This document shows positions 1 through 7,622 of a DNA stretch of 64,000 nucleotides, piece by piece. The notes under the pieces were generated by a model. It did not search any database and was not told the DNA's origin. It worked only from the letters and a program-made list of their open reading frames with translations. Made by a program: the position numbers and the translations under genes. The stretch comes from Bacteroides salyersiae WAL 10018 = DSM 18765 = JCM 12988 (GTDB taxonomy: Bacteria; Bacteroidota; Bacteroidia; Bacteroidales; Bacteroidaceae), in assembly GCF_000381365.1 (NCBI RefSeq), contig NZ_KB905466.1, positions 1,819,207 through 1,883,206 on the forward strand, given 5' to 3'. The first letter of the stretch is position 1, and each line of letters starts with the position of its first letter.

Positions 1-1292
1 AAAGTAGAATACAAAATAGCACGGTCTTCACAATCGCATGCCGGATAAAAGAAGTTTTCATCCAAAAAGAAAGGCTTTTCATAACCGAACTGATCTCCAT
101 CAGTCTGATACTCAAAACCGGTCTGAACAAATTCTATCAGAATATTGGCAGCCTCCTGTTGAGATTTTCCCTTAATAGCTTCTTGCAAAGGAGGATAAAG
201 AGTCGCTTTCAACTCTTCACTCATCGGAGTGTGATAATAAACCGACACGTCGCATTGCGGATAACTCTTATAAAACTCCATCAGGTTCTTGTTCACTACT
301 GTTTCCACTTTAACCGAACCGGATTCAGGAGATACGGATTCTGTGTGCTCAGCCATATCGAACTTCGGAACAGCGTCGATGGAAAGGGAAACATAGTTCT
401 TCGCATTGGGAAAATCTTGTTTATAGGTATAAACTCCCATCGGCCCGTTTGTCTTCTCGGCATCAAATACATAATATTTCGTACCGTCTAATAATATATA
501 AGGTATGCCATACAACACACCGGCCGGTGCTACCATCAATTTCAGCTTCTCATTGATCTTCGAAAGACGGACTTTATATCCCGATTTGTTCAAAATAAAC
601 ATCTGCAAAAAAGCAATATCATCTTTTTGCTGCTCACCGTAAAGCTGCTCACCTATTTTCTTGGTAAACAATAAATAAGCCCAGTCGCTCATTTTCTTCT
701 CTTCACGCAAAGTCATGCAATCCTTTATCAACTGCTCATGGTCTGCTTTGCAAAGCTGGCTCCATGCATCAGCGACGTCCGCTTCACGATTGCCGGCCAA
801 TGCCAGGTTTTCTATGGCATCGGTCGCTATTTCAAAAGCAGAGCCATAATAATTGACAGGAGTACGGTGTATCGGACGCCCTGTAACAGGCACCACCGGA
901 ACATCTATTTTCACAGACAGATAAGGCTGTCCCGGTACATATATCCCCGGAACCGGTTTGTCTGTAACAGCCGACAAAGAAGGTTTACCAATATCAACCG
1001 GTTTAATCTCCACGGGAGCCTGAGGCCGTTTTCCATCAAAAACAGGTTGTTTTTCCGGTTCCGGACGCACCGGAGCTTTCAAAGGATCAAACGCTTCAAA
1101 CTTAACCCATGTTTCTCTGAGAAAAGTTTCAAAATCCGCATCGGCCTTATTCTTAAAGTCGTTAAACTCTTTCTGCTGCTGTTTCTGAAAATCATCGAAT
1201 TCCTTCTCAAAATCCACTTCCTGAGCTTCCATTACAGTAGCAGAGAGGAGCCCTCCAAATACGAAAAGAAAAAAACACCTTATCTTGTTCAT
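1..1292 (-). CDS. Exported transglutaminase-like protein, C-terminus cut by window edge
   Basis: The reading frame is open from ATG at 1292 to the left edge, so only about 430 N-terminal residues are visible. It starts with a signal peptide ending near MEAQ, followed by a charged, glutamine-rich helical stretch (about 25-60) and a proline-rich linker. Close to the edge is CDCEDRAIL, which resembles the catalytic-Cys region of transglutaminase-like cysteine peptidases (DCED). The matching His and Asp would lie outside the window. It is the last visible gene of a three-gene exported operon, 7 bp after the DUF4384 gene. The role is unknown; a periplasmic or surface peptidase or transamidase is the best guess. 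Confidence 0.7.
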   Translation of the reverse strand, partial: MNKIRCFFLFVFGGLLSATVMEAQEVDFEKEFDDFQKQQQKEFNDFKNKADADFETFLRETWVKFEAFDPLKAPVRPEPEKQPVFDGKRPQAPVEIKPVDIGKPSLSAVTDKPVPGIYVPGQPYLSVKIDVPVVPVTGRPIHRTPVNYYGSAFEIATDAIENLALAGNREADVADAWSQLCKADHEQLIKDCMTLREEKKMSDWAYLLFTKKIGEQLYGEQQKDDIAFLQMFILNKSGYKVRLSKINEKLKLMVAPAGVLYGIPYILLDGTKYYVFDAEKTNGPMGVYTYKQDFPNAKNYVSLSIDAVPKFDMAEHTESVSPESGSVKVETVVNKNLMEFYKSYPQCDVSVYYHTPMSEELKATLYPPLQEAIKGKSQQEAANILIEFVQTGFEYQTDGDQFGYEKPFFLDENFFYPACDCEDRAILYST

Positions 1293-1299
1293 CTGTCTA

Positions 1300-2100
1300 T
1301 CATTTTATCAATACCATCTCATAAAAAGCACAACGCTGATTGGCAGGCATCGAATAAACCCATTTCAATACACTCTGATAAGTAACCGCCTCCGTAAAAG
1401 GGACATTACTTTTCGTTGCAACCATCATAATATTGATTTTTTCATTGCCTTTGCCCGAATGTTTTTCCATAAGATAATCTACCGCATTACTAAAAGGAAC
1501 CTTATATTCATGCCCGGCTTTCAACAGATTATTCGGTTCGTACGCATTGGGATAAAGCAACGCTCCACCCGTGCTGTCAAACCAGAAAAACTTCAGATAA
1601 GAGTCAGTTCCATGTACAGTCAACCGGCATGTAAACACATCCCCTTCTTTATACAGAGTCTCCACGCCTTTCACTTCAAGCGCATACGAACGATCCGGTT
1701 TATCGTCTTTTTGTACAGTGGCATCGATCGTTACTACTTTATAGAGGCTACGGCTATCCACATCCCACAATTCTTCTACTTTTTTATTGGTCACATTGAC
1801 CATTCCTCCGATAGCAAGCACACTCATCTGTGAATATGCTTCATGGAATTCCGCCCCGTCATTTTGAGTGATCTGGCCAAAAACCGACCAGACACTCTCC
1901 ATAACGCCCGCTTTTTGCAAGGCAGCTTTCTTCGCTTCCATGAAAGCACGTTCTTCGGCTTGCTTCAGAGTTATCTCATCACTAACCTGCCATCGTCCCT
2001 GAACACCTTTCACCTTTACAGTATTCTGTGCACAAAGAGTTCCGACAGGTATCAACAACAAAAAAGCTGTTATAAACCCCAGTAGCCTGATTATTTTCAT
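1300..2100 (-). CDS. Exported DUF4384-domain protein
   Basis: 266 residues with a clear signal peptide (hydrophobic 4-22, cleavage near LCAQ). The first half (about 30-130) is an alpha/beta region rich in AEERAFMEAKKAAL-type helix, as in LPP20/flagellar-assembly-T-like folds. The second half (about 145-225) matches the DUF4384 pattern, with a GTDSYLKFFWFDSTGG core and LLYPNAYEPNN (in DUF4384 proteins this segment reads as fluid-phase protein, pole and asparagine motif). DUF4384 occurs in secreted proteins of many phyla, and its biochemical role is not established. The gene lies between the LPP20-like and transglutaminase-like genes on the same strand with short gaps (27 and 7 bp), so the three are probably co-transcribed and act together in the envelope. 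Confidence 0.65.
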   Translation of the reverse strand: MKIIRLLGFITAFLLLIPVGTLCAQNTVKVKGVQGRWQVSDEITLKQAEERAFMEAKKAALQKAGVMESVWSVFGQITQNDGAEFHEAYSQMSVLAIGGMVNVTNKKVEELWDVDSRSLYKVVTIDATVQKDDKPDRSYALEVKGVETLYKEGDVFTCRLTVHGTDSYLKFFWFDSTGGALLYPNAYEPNNLLKAGHEYKVPFSNAVDYLMEKHSGKGNEKINIMMVATKSNVPFTEAVTYQSVLKWVYSMPANQRCAFYEMVLIK

Positions 2101-2127
2101 TCAGTTTTCTAATTTTATAATTTGTCT

Positions 2128-2811
2128 TTAGTAACCGAGCTTATCCAGCTCCTTAGCCAAATCTTCCGATTTTTTCGCCAATTCTGCACGTACGGCACTG
2201 ATAGCCGCCTTATTGGCCGCTTCCATACTGTATCCTAATGTCACCATCACTTCCACATTCTTGTTGTCCAATGTTCTGTACACTTCGACCAATGGCACTA
2301 CACGACCCAATGTAGCAGAAATCACACTTTTGCTGGCACCGACCACACTCGAAAGACTGGCAGCTTCCTCCTGTCCCATATCATCGTTTGCCACTTTTGC
2401 TTCTATCAATTGAGATACTTTAGTCTGGATCTGTCCGGCCAGATCTATTTTGGCAGCATTCGTAGCCTGTAAAACTGCAGAAGACTGATTCCCCCCGATT
2501 GCTCTTGAAGAGGCAACATACCAGAACGGGGTTCCGTCCGGAGTCATCTCCGCCTGCTTCTGCCATGCGTTTTCAATCTGCTTGTCCAAAGGTAACTTAC
2601 CGACCGGAGTTTTAAAGCCTTCCTTAGTCAATTTTTTAGCCTCTTTCCGTGCTTCCTTAATCGCTTTCTTCTGTAAATCCTTATTCAAAACTTTTTCCTG
2701 TTTTGCAATTTCTTTGTAATCTTCCTTGGTTGCTTTTTCCTGTGCAAATGAATTCACTGAAACCATCATAGCCAAAGCAGCAAAAACGCTGACTAATAAA
2801 CTCTTTTTCAT
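2128..2811 (-). CDS. Exported LPP20-like, lysine-rich helical protein
   Basis: 227 residues beginning MKKSLLVSVFAALAMMVSVN, a typical signal peptide ending at SFAQ. Residues about 25-75 are a Lys/Glu-rich coiled coil. Residues about 85-210 carry an alpha/beta region with a helix of the type ATNAAKIDLAGQIQTKV and a strand VEVMVTLGYS, the pattern of LPP20/curli-assembly-like domains. There is no lipobox cysteine, so it should be soluble in the periplasm rather than a lipoprotein. It is the first gene of the operon with the DUF4384 and transglutaminase-like genes, behind a -7 box at 2869-2876. Function unknown. Confidence 0.65.
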   Translation of the reverse strand: MKKSLLVSVFAALAMMVSVNSFAQEKATKEDYKEIAKQEKVLNKDLQKKAIKEARKEAKKLTKEGFKTPVGKLPLDKQIENAWQKQAEMTPDGTPFWYVASSRAIGGNQSSAVLQATNAAKIDLAGQIQTKVSQLIEAKVANDDMGQEEAASLSSVVGASKSVISATLGRVVPLVEVYRTLDNKNVEVMVTLGYSMEAANKAAISAVRAELAKKSEDLAKELDKLGY

Positions 2812-2868
2812 ATTCGTCTTGTTTTTTAATTATTAATGTTCATACTTGAATTATGCGTTGTATTTATG

Positions 2869-2876
2869 CAAAAATA
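2869..2876 (-). promoter_or_regulatory. Bacteroides-type -7 box for the LPP20-like operon
   Basis: Read on the minus strand this is TATTTTTG, matching the TAnnTTTG consensus, about 55 bp before the ATG at 2811. No convincing -33 TTTG was found at the usual distance. Confidence 0.45.
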
Positions 2877-2982
2877 AATATATTTCCCTTTCTTTTTCTT
2901 TTTTCTCCTGTTTTTTTTCACAAAAAGAGCGGTAAAAGAAAATTCTTCACGGAAAGCAGTGACAACTCTATCAGTAATTTCA

Positions 2983-2990
2983 TAACTTTG
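2983..2990 (+). promoter_or_regulatory. Bacteroides-type -7 box for lrgAB
   Basis: TAACTTTG matches TAnnTTTG and lies 30 bp before the lrgA start, a normal leader length for this group. No clear -33 element. Confidence 0.5.
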
Positions 2991-3020
2991 CCGCGTTTTC
3001 AAATTCAATAGGTAAAAAAT

Positions 3021-3359
3021 ATGATACGTCAGTGTGCCATTTTATTTGGCTGTTTGGCTTTGGGTGAATTGATTGTTTTTCTTACAGGGATCAAGCTCCC
3101 GTCCAGCATCATAGGAATGTTGCTGCTCACCCTCTTTCTGAAATTAGGTTGGATTAAATTGCAATGGGTGCAAGGCATGTCCGACTTTCTGGTTGCCAAT
3201 CTCGGTTTCTTCTTTATCCCGCCGGGAGTGGCGCTCATGCTTTATTTTGACATTATTGCGGCACAATTCTGGCCGATAGTGATTGCAACCCTTATCAGTA
3301 CCATCCTTGTGCTTATCGTTACCGGATGGGTTCATCAATTAGCACGGAAAATCAAATGA
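3021..3359 (+). CDS. lrgA: CidA/LrgA family membrane protein
   Basis: 112 residues, almost wholly hydrophobic, with about four membrane segments and a short basic C-terminus. The motifs LPSSIIGMLLL and FFIPPGVALM are the ones conserved in the CidA/LrgA (holin-like) family. These proteins pair with LrgB in the inner membrane. In Gram-positive bacteria they modulate murein hydrolase activity, and some related pairs move pyruvate or glycolate. The stop codon overlaps the lrgB start as ATGA (3356-3359), so the two are translationally coupled. Which of the known roles applies here cannot be told from sequence. Confidence 0.88.
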   Translation: MIRQCAILFGCLALGELIVFLTGIKLPSSIIGMLLLTLFLKLGWIKLQWVQGMSDFLVANLGFFFIPPGVALMLYFDIIAAQFWPIVIATLISTILVLIVTGWVHQLARKIK

Positions 3360-4051
3360 GTTATTTAGAAAATGAGTTTTTCTTGTTGGCGATTACCTTC
3401 GGGATTTATTTCTTCGCCAAATTACTGCAAAAGAAAACCGGATTTCTTTTGCTAAATCCTATTTTATTGACCATTGCCGTCCTGATCGTCTTTCTGAAAA
3501 TGACGCATATCAGTTATGAAACATATAATAAAGGCGGGCATCTGATCGAGTTTTGGTTGAAACCGGCAGTTGTGGCGTTAGGAGTCCCGTTATACCTTCA
3601 ATTGGAAACAATCAAAAAGCAGTTGTTACCTATCTTGCTGTCGCAACTGGCCGGTTGCTTTATCGGTGTTGTTTCCGTGGTATTGATAGCCAAATTAATG
3701 GGAGCATCTCAAGAGGTTATTCTGTCATTAGCTCCTAAATCGGTTACCACACCTATTGCCATGGAAGTAACTAAAACATTAGGAGGCATTCCCTCACTGA
3801 CAGCCGCCGTAGTAGTTTGCGTAGGGTTGCTCGGTGCTATCCTCGGATTCAAGACAATGAAACTGATGCATGTAGGCAGCCCGATAGCCCAAGGTCTCTC
3901 CATGGGAACGGCCGCTCATGCAGTAGGAACTTCCACTGCTATGGATATCAGCAGTAAATACGGAGCATATGCCAGTTTGGGGTTAACTCTCAACGGCATA
4001 TTTACCGCATTGTTAACACCGACTATTCTCCGATTATTGGGTATGTTATAA
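3356..4051 (+). CDS. lrgB: LrgB/CidB family membrane protein
   Basis: 231 residues from the ATG that overlaps the lrgA stop. An upstream in-frame ATG at 3326 lies inside lrgA and is unlikely. The protein has seven or so membrane helices and the family motifs KPAVVALGVPLY, APKSVTTPIAME and GTAAHAVGTS. It is the partner of LrgA in a two-component export or transport system of the inner membrane. Length and motif set are complete. The next gene starts 56 bp downstream behind its own -7 box, so lrgAB is probably a bicistronic unit. Confidence 0.9.
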   Translation: MSYLENEFFLLAITFGIYFFAKLLQKKTGFLLLNPILLTIAVLIVFLKMTHISYETYNKGGHLIEFWLKPAVVALGVPLYLQLETIKKQLLPILLSQLAGCFIGVVSVVLIAKLMGASQEVILSLAPKSVTTPIAMEVTKTLGGIPSLTAAVVVCVGLLGAILGFKTMKLMHVGSPIAQGLSMGTAAHAVGTSTAMDISSKYGAYASLGLTLNGIFTALLTPTILRLLGML

Positions 4052-4062
4052 CAAAAATGACT

Positions 4063-4070
4063 TATATTTG
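4063..4070 (+). promoter_or_regulatory. -7 box before the DUF2156 gene
   Basis: TATATTTG fits TAnnTTTG and lies 37 bp before the ATG at 4108, in the gap after lrgB. Confidence 0.5.
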
Positions 4071-4107
4071 TTATATAATTATACACTAAAAAAGAAAACG
4101 ACTTTAT

Positions 4108-5025
4108 ATGATAGATTTCAAAGATATCACACTTCAAGATAAAGATACCATCACGGGATATACAATGAACAGTTGTCGCCGCAATTGCGACCTTTCTTTC
4201 TCCAACCTCTGTAGTTGGAGATTCCTGTATCATACCAAATTTGCGATCGTCAACGATTGGCTGGTTTTTAAATTCTGGGCCGGTGAAAAGCTGGCGTATA
4301 TGATGCCCGTAGGACAAGGAGACTTAAAAAAAGTGTTGGAAGCGCTTATTGAAAATGCCCGGCAGGAAGGGCAACCATTCTGCATGCTCGGTGTCTGTTC
4401 GTGTATGAGGGAAGAACTCGAAAACATCATGCCCGGACAATTCACATTTACAGCAGACAGAGACTATGCCGACTACATCTATCTCCGCACGGATCTCGCC
4501 ACCCTGAAAGGGAAGAAATTTCAAGCAAAGCGAAACCATATCAATAAATTCCGTAACACATACGGTAATTACGAATATACCCCTATCACCCCCGATCGCA
4601 TTCAGGAATGCCTTGATCTGGAAGCCGAATGGTGCAAAGTAAACAACTGCGACCAACAGGAAGGAACCGGTAATGAGCGCCGTGCCTTGATTTATGCATT
4701 GCACAATTTCGAAGCATTAGGACTGACAGGTGGAATTTTACATGTAGACGGTACAATTGTTGCTTTCACTTTCGGCATGCCGATCAACAAAGAGACTTTC
4801 GGCGTACATGTAGAAAAAGCCGACACAAATATCGACGGCGCTTATGCGATGATTAATTATGAATTTGCCAACCACATCCCGGAACAGTACATTTACATCA
4901 ACCGAGAAGAAGATTTGGGAATTGAAGGATTACGCAAAGCCAAGTTATCTTATCAACCCGTAACTATTCTCGAAAAGTACATGGCGTGCCTGAAAGAGCA
5001 ACCACAAAATATGATTAAATGGTAG
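4108..5025 (+). CDS. DUF2156 (LPG-synthase-like) acyltransferase-fold protein
   Basis: 305 residues, no signal peptide or membrane segment. The whole length matches the DUF2156 fold, two tandem GNAT-like halves as in the catalytic domain of lysyl-phosphatidylglycerol synthases. Recognisable parts are the N-terminal NCDLSFSNLCSWRF, the central KGKKFQAKRNHINKF (the usual K..RN.I..F motif) and the C-terminal YINREEDLGIEGLRKAK. Since the flippase part of MprF is absent, it is probably a soluble aminoacyl or acyl transferase. It is followed after 72 bp by a GNAT protein on the same strand, which suggests a joint role. The substrate is not known. Confidence 0.8.
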   Translation: MIDFKDITLQDKDTITGYTMNSCRRNCDLSFSNLCSWRFLYHTKFAIVNDWLVFKFWAGEKLAYMMPVGQGDLKKVLEALIENARQEGQPFCMLGVCSCMREELENIMPGQFTFTADRDYADYIYLRTDLATLKGKKFQAKRNHINKFRNTYGNYEYTPITPDRIQECLDLEAEWCKVNNCDQQEGTGNERRALIYALHNFEALGLTGGILHVDGTIVAFTFGMPINKETFGVHVEKADTNIDGAYAMINYEFANHIPEQYIYINREEDLGIEGLRKAKLSYQPVTILEKYMACLKEQPQNMIKW

Positions 5026-5097
5026 AACAAACATCCATTTGACTCCTGCATAAAAAAATTCAAGTACACATCAAACACCCAAAGACATAAAAGGAAA

Positions 5098-6108
5098 ATG
5101 ATAAAGGAAAAAGTAAAGGCATTATGGAAACTTTGCTTTGAAGATAGCGAAGCGTTCATAGAAATGTATTTCCGGCTGCGTTACAACAATGAAGTAAACA
5201 TCGCCATAGAAAGCGGTGATGAGGTTATTTCCGCACTTCAGATGCTTCCCTATCCTATGACTTTTTGTGGCAAACAGATCCAGACATCATATATCTCCGG
5301 CGCCTGTACCCACCCCGACTACCGGGGTAAGGGTGTAATGAAGGAACTATTATCACAGGCTTTAACGAAGATGCTGCACAACAATGTTATCTTAAGTACA
5401 TTGATCCCGGCCGAACCCTGGTTATTCGATTATTATGCCCATATGGGATATGCACCGGTATTTTGCTATTCAGAAAACGATATTCCAGATCAAGATCGTT
5501 CTTCCACCGGTGTCTCCGTAAAGAGATTGACCGATGAACAGGAAGAGGTATATCAATACCTCAATCAAAAGATGAAAGAACGCCCCTGCTGTATCCAACA
5601 CACTCAAACGGACTTTAAAGTTATTCTTGCCGATCTCGAAATAAGTAGAGGGAAAATGTATATAGCCATTTATGAAAAAAAGATAAGCGGAGTAGCAATT
5701 GTGTACCAACAAGAAAACAGATTACAAATAAGTGAATTGTTCGCAGAAAACAAAGAAATAGAAAAAGCTTTGCTCTACCATATCCAACAGGACAAAAAAA
5801 ACGGTAAAGTCACACTCCTCACTCCTCCCGCGGTAAATGGCAAACCGTTCGTTTTGGGCATGGCACGTATCGTTGACGCGAAAACATTTCTCCAGATCTA
5901 TGCGGCTTCCTATCCCAATATAGAAATGAACATTGAGCTCACAGACAAAGTATTGACGACAAACAACGGTTACTACTATCTCTGCAAGGGAAAATGCATG
6001 TTCAGTAAAGAACGCCTACCGGGAAGTCACTCACAATTGACCATTGGAGAATTATGCGAAAAAATTCTCCTCCCATTGAAGCCTTATATGAGTTTAATGC
6101 TCAATTAA
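5098..6108 (+). CDS. GNAT family N-acetyltransferase (Eis-like)
   Basis: 336 residues. The N-terminal half is a GNAT domain with the acetyl-CoA loop in THPDYRGKGVMKELL (about residues 72-86; R-G-K-G in place of Q/RxxGxG/A). The rest continues as a second GNAT-like half and a C-terminal SCP2-like region, the layout of the Eis/acetyltransf_9 group. These enzymes transfer acetyl groups from acetyl-CoA to amines, peptides or aminoglycosides. The substrate cannot be predicted here. It lies downstream of the DUF2156 gene and may share its promoter. Its 3' end faces tldE across a strong hairpin at 6123-6178. Confidence 0.75.
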   Translation: MIKEKVKALWKLCFEDSEAFIEMYFRLRYNNEVNIAIESGDEVISALQMLPYPMTFCGKQIQTSYISGACTHPDYRGKGVMKELLSQALTKMLHNNVILSTLIPAEPWLFDYYAHMGYAPVFCYSENDIPDQDRSSTGVSVKRLTDEQEEVYQYLNQKMKERPCCIQHTQTDFKVILADLEISRGKMYIAIYEKKISGVAIVYQQENRLQISELFAENKEIEKALLYHIQQDKKNGKVTLLTPPAVNGKPFVLGMARIVDAKTFLQIYAASYPNIEMNIELTDKVLTTNNGYYYLCKGKCMFSKERLPGSHSQLTIGELCEKILLPLKPYMSLMLN

Positions 6109-6122
6109 AATACGTCATACAA

Positions 6123-6178
6123 AAACATCCTGTATATCCACTCCGAACAAGAATCCGGAAAACAGACATACAGGATGT
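6123..6178. terminator. Convergent hairpin, probable bidirectional terminator
   Basis: AACATCCTGTAT at 6123-6134 pairs perfectly with ATACAGGATGTT at 6167-6178, between the convergent ends of the GNAT and tldE genes. No U-run follows on either strand, so termination is inferred from position and stem strength. Confidence 0.5.
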
Positions 6179-6213
6179 TGTGGCATTCCAAAGAAAAAAC
6201 TATATAAGATTAA

Positions 6214-7533
6214 TCAGAGTCCGCTAAAATCCACTCCCTCAAATACCAATGACGGTATGCGCCAGGAAGAGGAAAGACGGGGATCATTTCCCGTTTCTAC
6301 CAAAGAAGACCAGAGAGCCAGCATATTACCGGTCACATTCATTTCGGAAACCGGTTGAGTCAATTTTCCATTTTCAATGAGGAAACCCTCGATACCATAA
6401 GAGAAGTCTCCCGTAGAACTGTTGCAATTACCACCGTTAAAACCGGTGATCAGAATGCCTTTATCCACTTCTGCAACTAACCCGTCCAAATCGTTTTTGC
6501 CTGTTTGCAATACCAGAATAGACGGAGAATTTACCGTAGAAGCTGTTCCCATCTTCTTCGCATTATAAGTATCGATGAAATAAGTATTCAATATACCATT
6601 CTTAAAAACAGCCCGACGTTCAGTCGCAACTCCTTCACTGTCGAAATAACGGGCACCGGATGCCTGTACCAGATGAGGTTCATCCATCAAGGTCATTTTA
6701 TCGGCAACCACTTTTTCATTCAGTTTATTCAGCAAGAAAGAATTTCTCTGCTGCAGGGCAGAACCATATAGCGCGCTTATCAACGGACCCAACAATTGAC
6801 CGGCATTCAATGGGTCTACTACCATCGTATACTTACCGGACTTAACCTTCTTTTGTCCCACTTTACGCAAAGCACGTTCCAAAGCTTTACGCCCGATATC
6901 CCCCTTAACCAGCTTATCAAAATAAAGCGAAGACTCATACCAACCGGCAGAAGGACGTGCCTCTCCTTCTCCTTTTATTGCCACTTCGGCAGAAAGGGAA
7001 TACCAACTACTCTTTGTTTCCCCTTCAAAGCCATTGCTGGTAAGTCTGTAACCAAAATTCTCTCCATCACTATAGGAAGAACCGACGGAAATAATACGTT
7101 CATCCCGTCCCAGTGCTTCCTCGGCAACAGCTTTAGCCAACGCAATCTTATCATCCGGCTGAATAGAAGAGAATTTAGGATCCAGAAGTTTCAAATCCGG
7201 TTTTCCCCCTTTATAATAGCGGGAAGCATCCGGCAATACACGAGCCTCGTCTTTTGCTAAATAACGCGTAGATTCGATACCGTTCGTTATAAATGTTTCC
7301 AGTTCTTTCTTGTCCAGACGATTGGTAGAATAAGTTCCATAGCGTCCGTCTACATATAAGAAGATAGTCAATCCGTTCTCTGAGGCTTGCTGCAAACGAT
7401 CCATTTTGGCGTCGCGCAGTTCAAAAGAAGTGTTAGAACCGGAATAAAGGTTCACTTTTGCTTCCTGGCAACCGTTCTTTAAGGCATAATCCATTGCCCA
7501 TTGAGCCAGTTTTTTATTGTTGTCTGATATCAT
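6214..7533 (-). CDS. TldE/PmbA-type metalloprotease subunit
   Basis: 439 residues, full length for the PmbA/TldE group. It lacks the HExxxH zinc motif, which belongs to the TldD partner encoded upstream on the same strand. Typical parts are the N-terminal helical region with SGSNTSFELRDAKMDRLQ, the central GRKALERALRKVGQKKVKSG, and the C-terminal NCNSSTGDFSYGIEGFLIENG. In E. coli the TldD-TldE heterodimer degrades unfolded peptides and matures microcin B17 in the cytoplasm. No signal peptide is visible here although the partner has one. The start at 7533 lies just after a repeat tract at 7537-7568. Confidence 0.9.
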   Translation of the reverse strand: MISDNNKKLAQWAMDYALKNGCQEAKVNLYSGSNTSFELRDAKMDRLQQASENGLTIFLYVDGRYGTYSTNRLDKKELETFITNGIESTRYLAKDEARVLPDASRYYKGGKPDLKLLDPKFSSIQPDDKIALAKAVAEEALGRDERIISVGSSYSDGENFGYRLTSNGFEGETKSSWYSLSAEVAIKGEGEARPSAGWYESSLYFDKLVKGDIGRKALERALRKVGQKKVKSGKYTMVVDPLNAGQLLGPLISALYGSALQQRNSFLLNKLNEKVVADKMTLMDEPHLVQASGARYFDSEGVATERRAVFKNGILNTYFIDTYNAKKMGTASTVNSPSILVLQTGKNDLDGLVAEVDKGILITGFNGGNCNSSTGDFSYGIEGFLIENGKLTQPVSEMNVTGNMLALWSSLVETGNDPRLSSSWRIPSLVFEGVDFSGL

Positions 7534-7536
7534 AAG

Positions 7537-7584
7537 AGTTGAAAGTTGAGAGTTGAAAGTTGAAAGTTAGACAGAACTTCTGTC
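7537..7584. repeat. GTTGAAAGTTGAGA-type short tandem repeat with palindromic tail
   Basis: 7537-7568 is built of AGTTGAAAGT/AGTTGAGAGT steps, followed by the perfect palindrome GACAGAA-C-TTCTGTC (7570-7584). It fills half of the gap between tldD and tldE, just before the tldE start. The same AGTTGAAAGT word recurs at 63535-63640. Confidence 0.75.
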
Positions 7585-7622
7585 CGATGCTTCGACTTAC
7601 AACTTTTGTTTCTTTTTATGTT

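Noticed and set aside
2826..3008. 60-residue minus-strand frame before lrgA
   Set aside because: Low-complexity Lys-rich translation of an AT-rich promoter region that contains -7 boxes on both strands.
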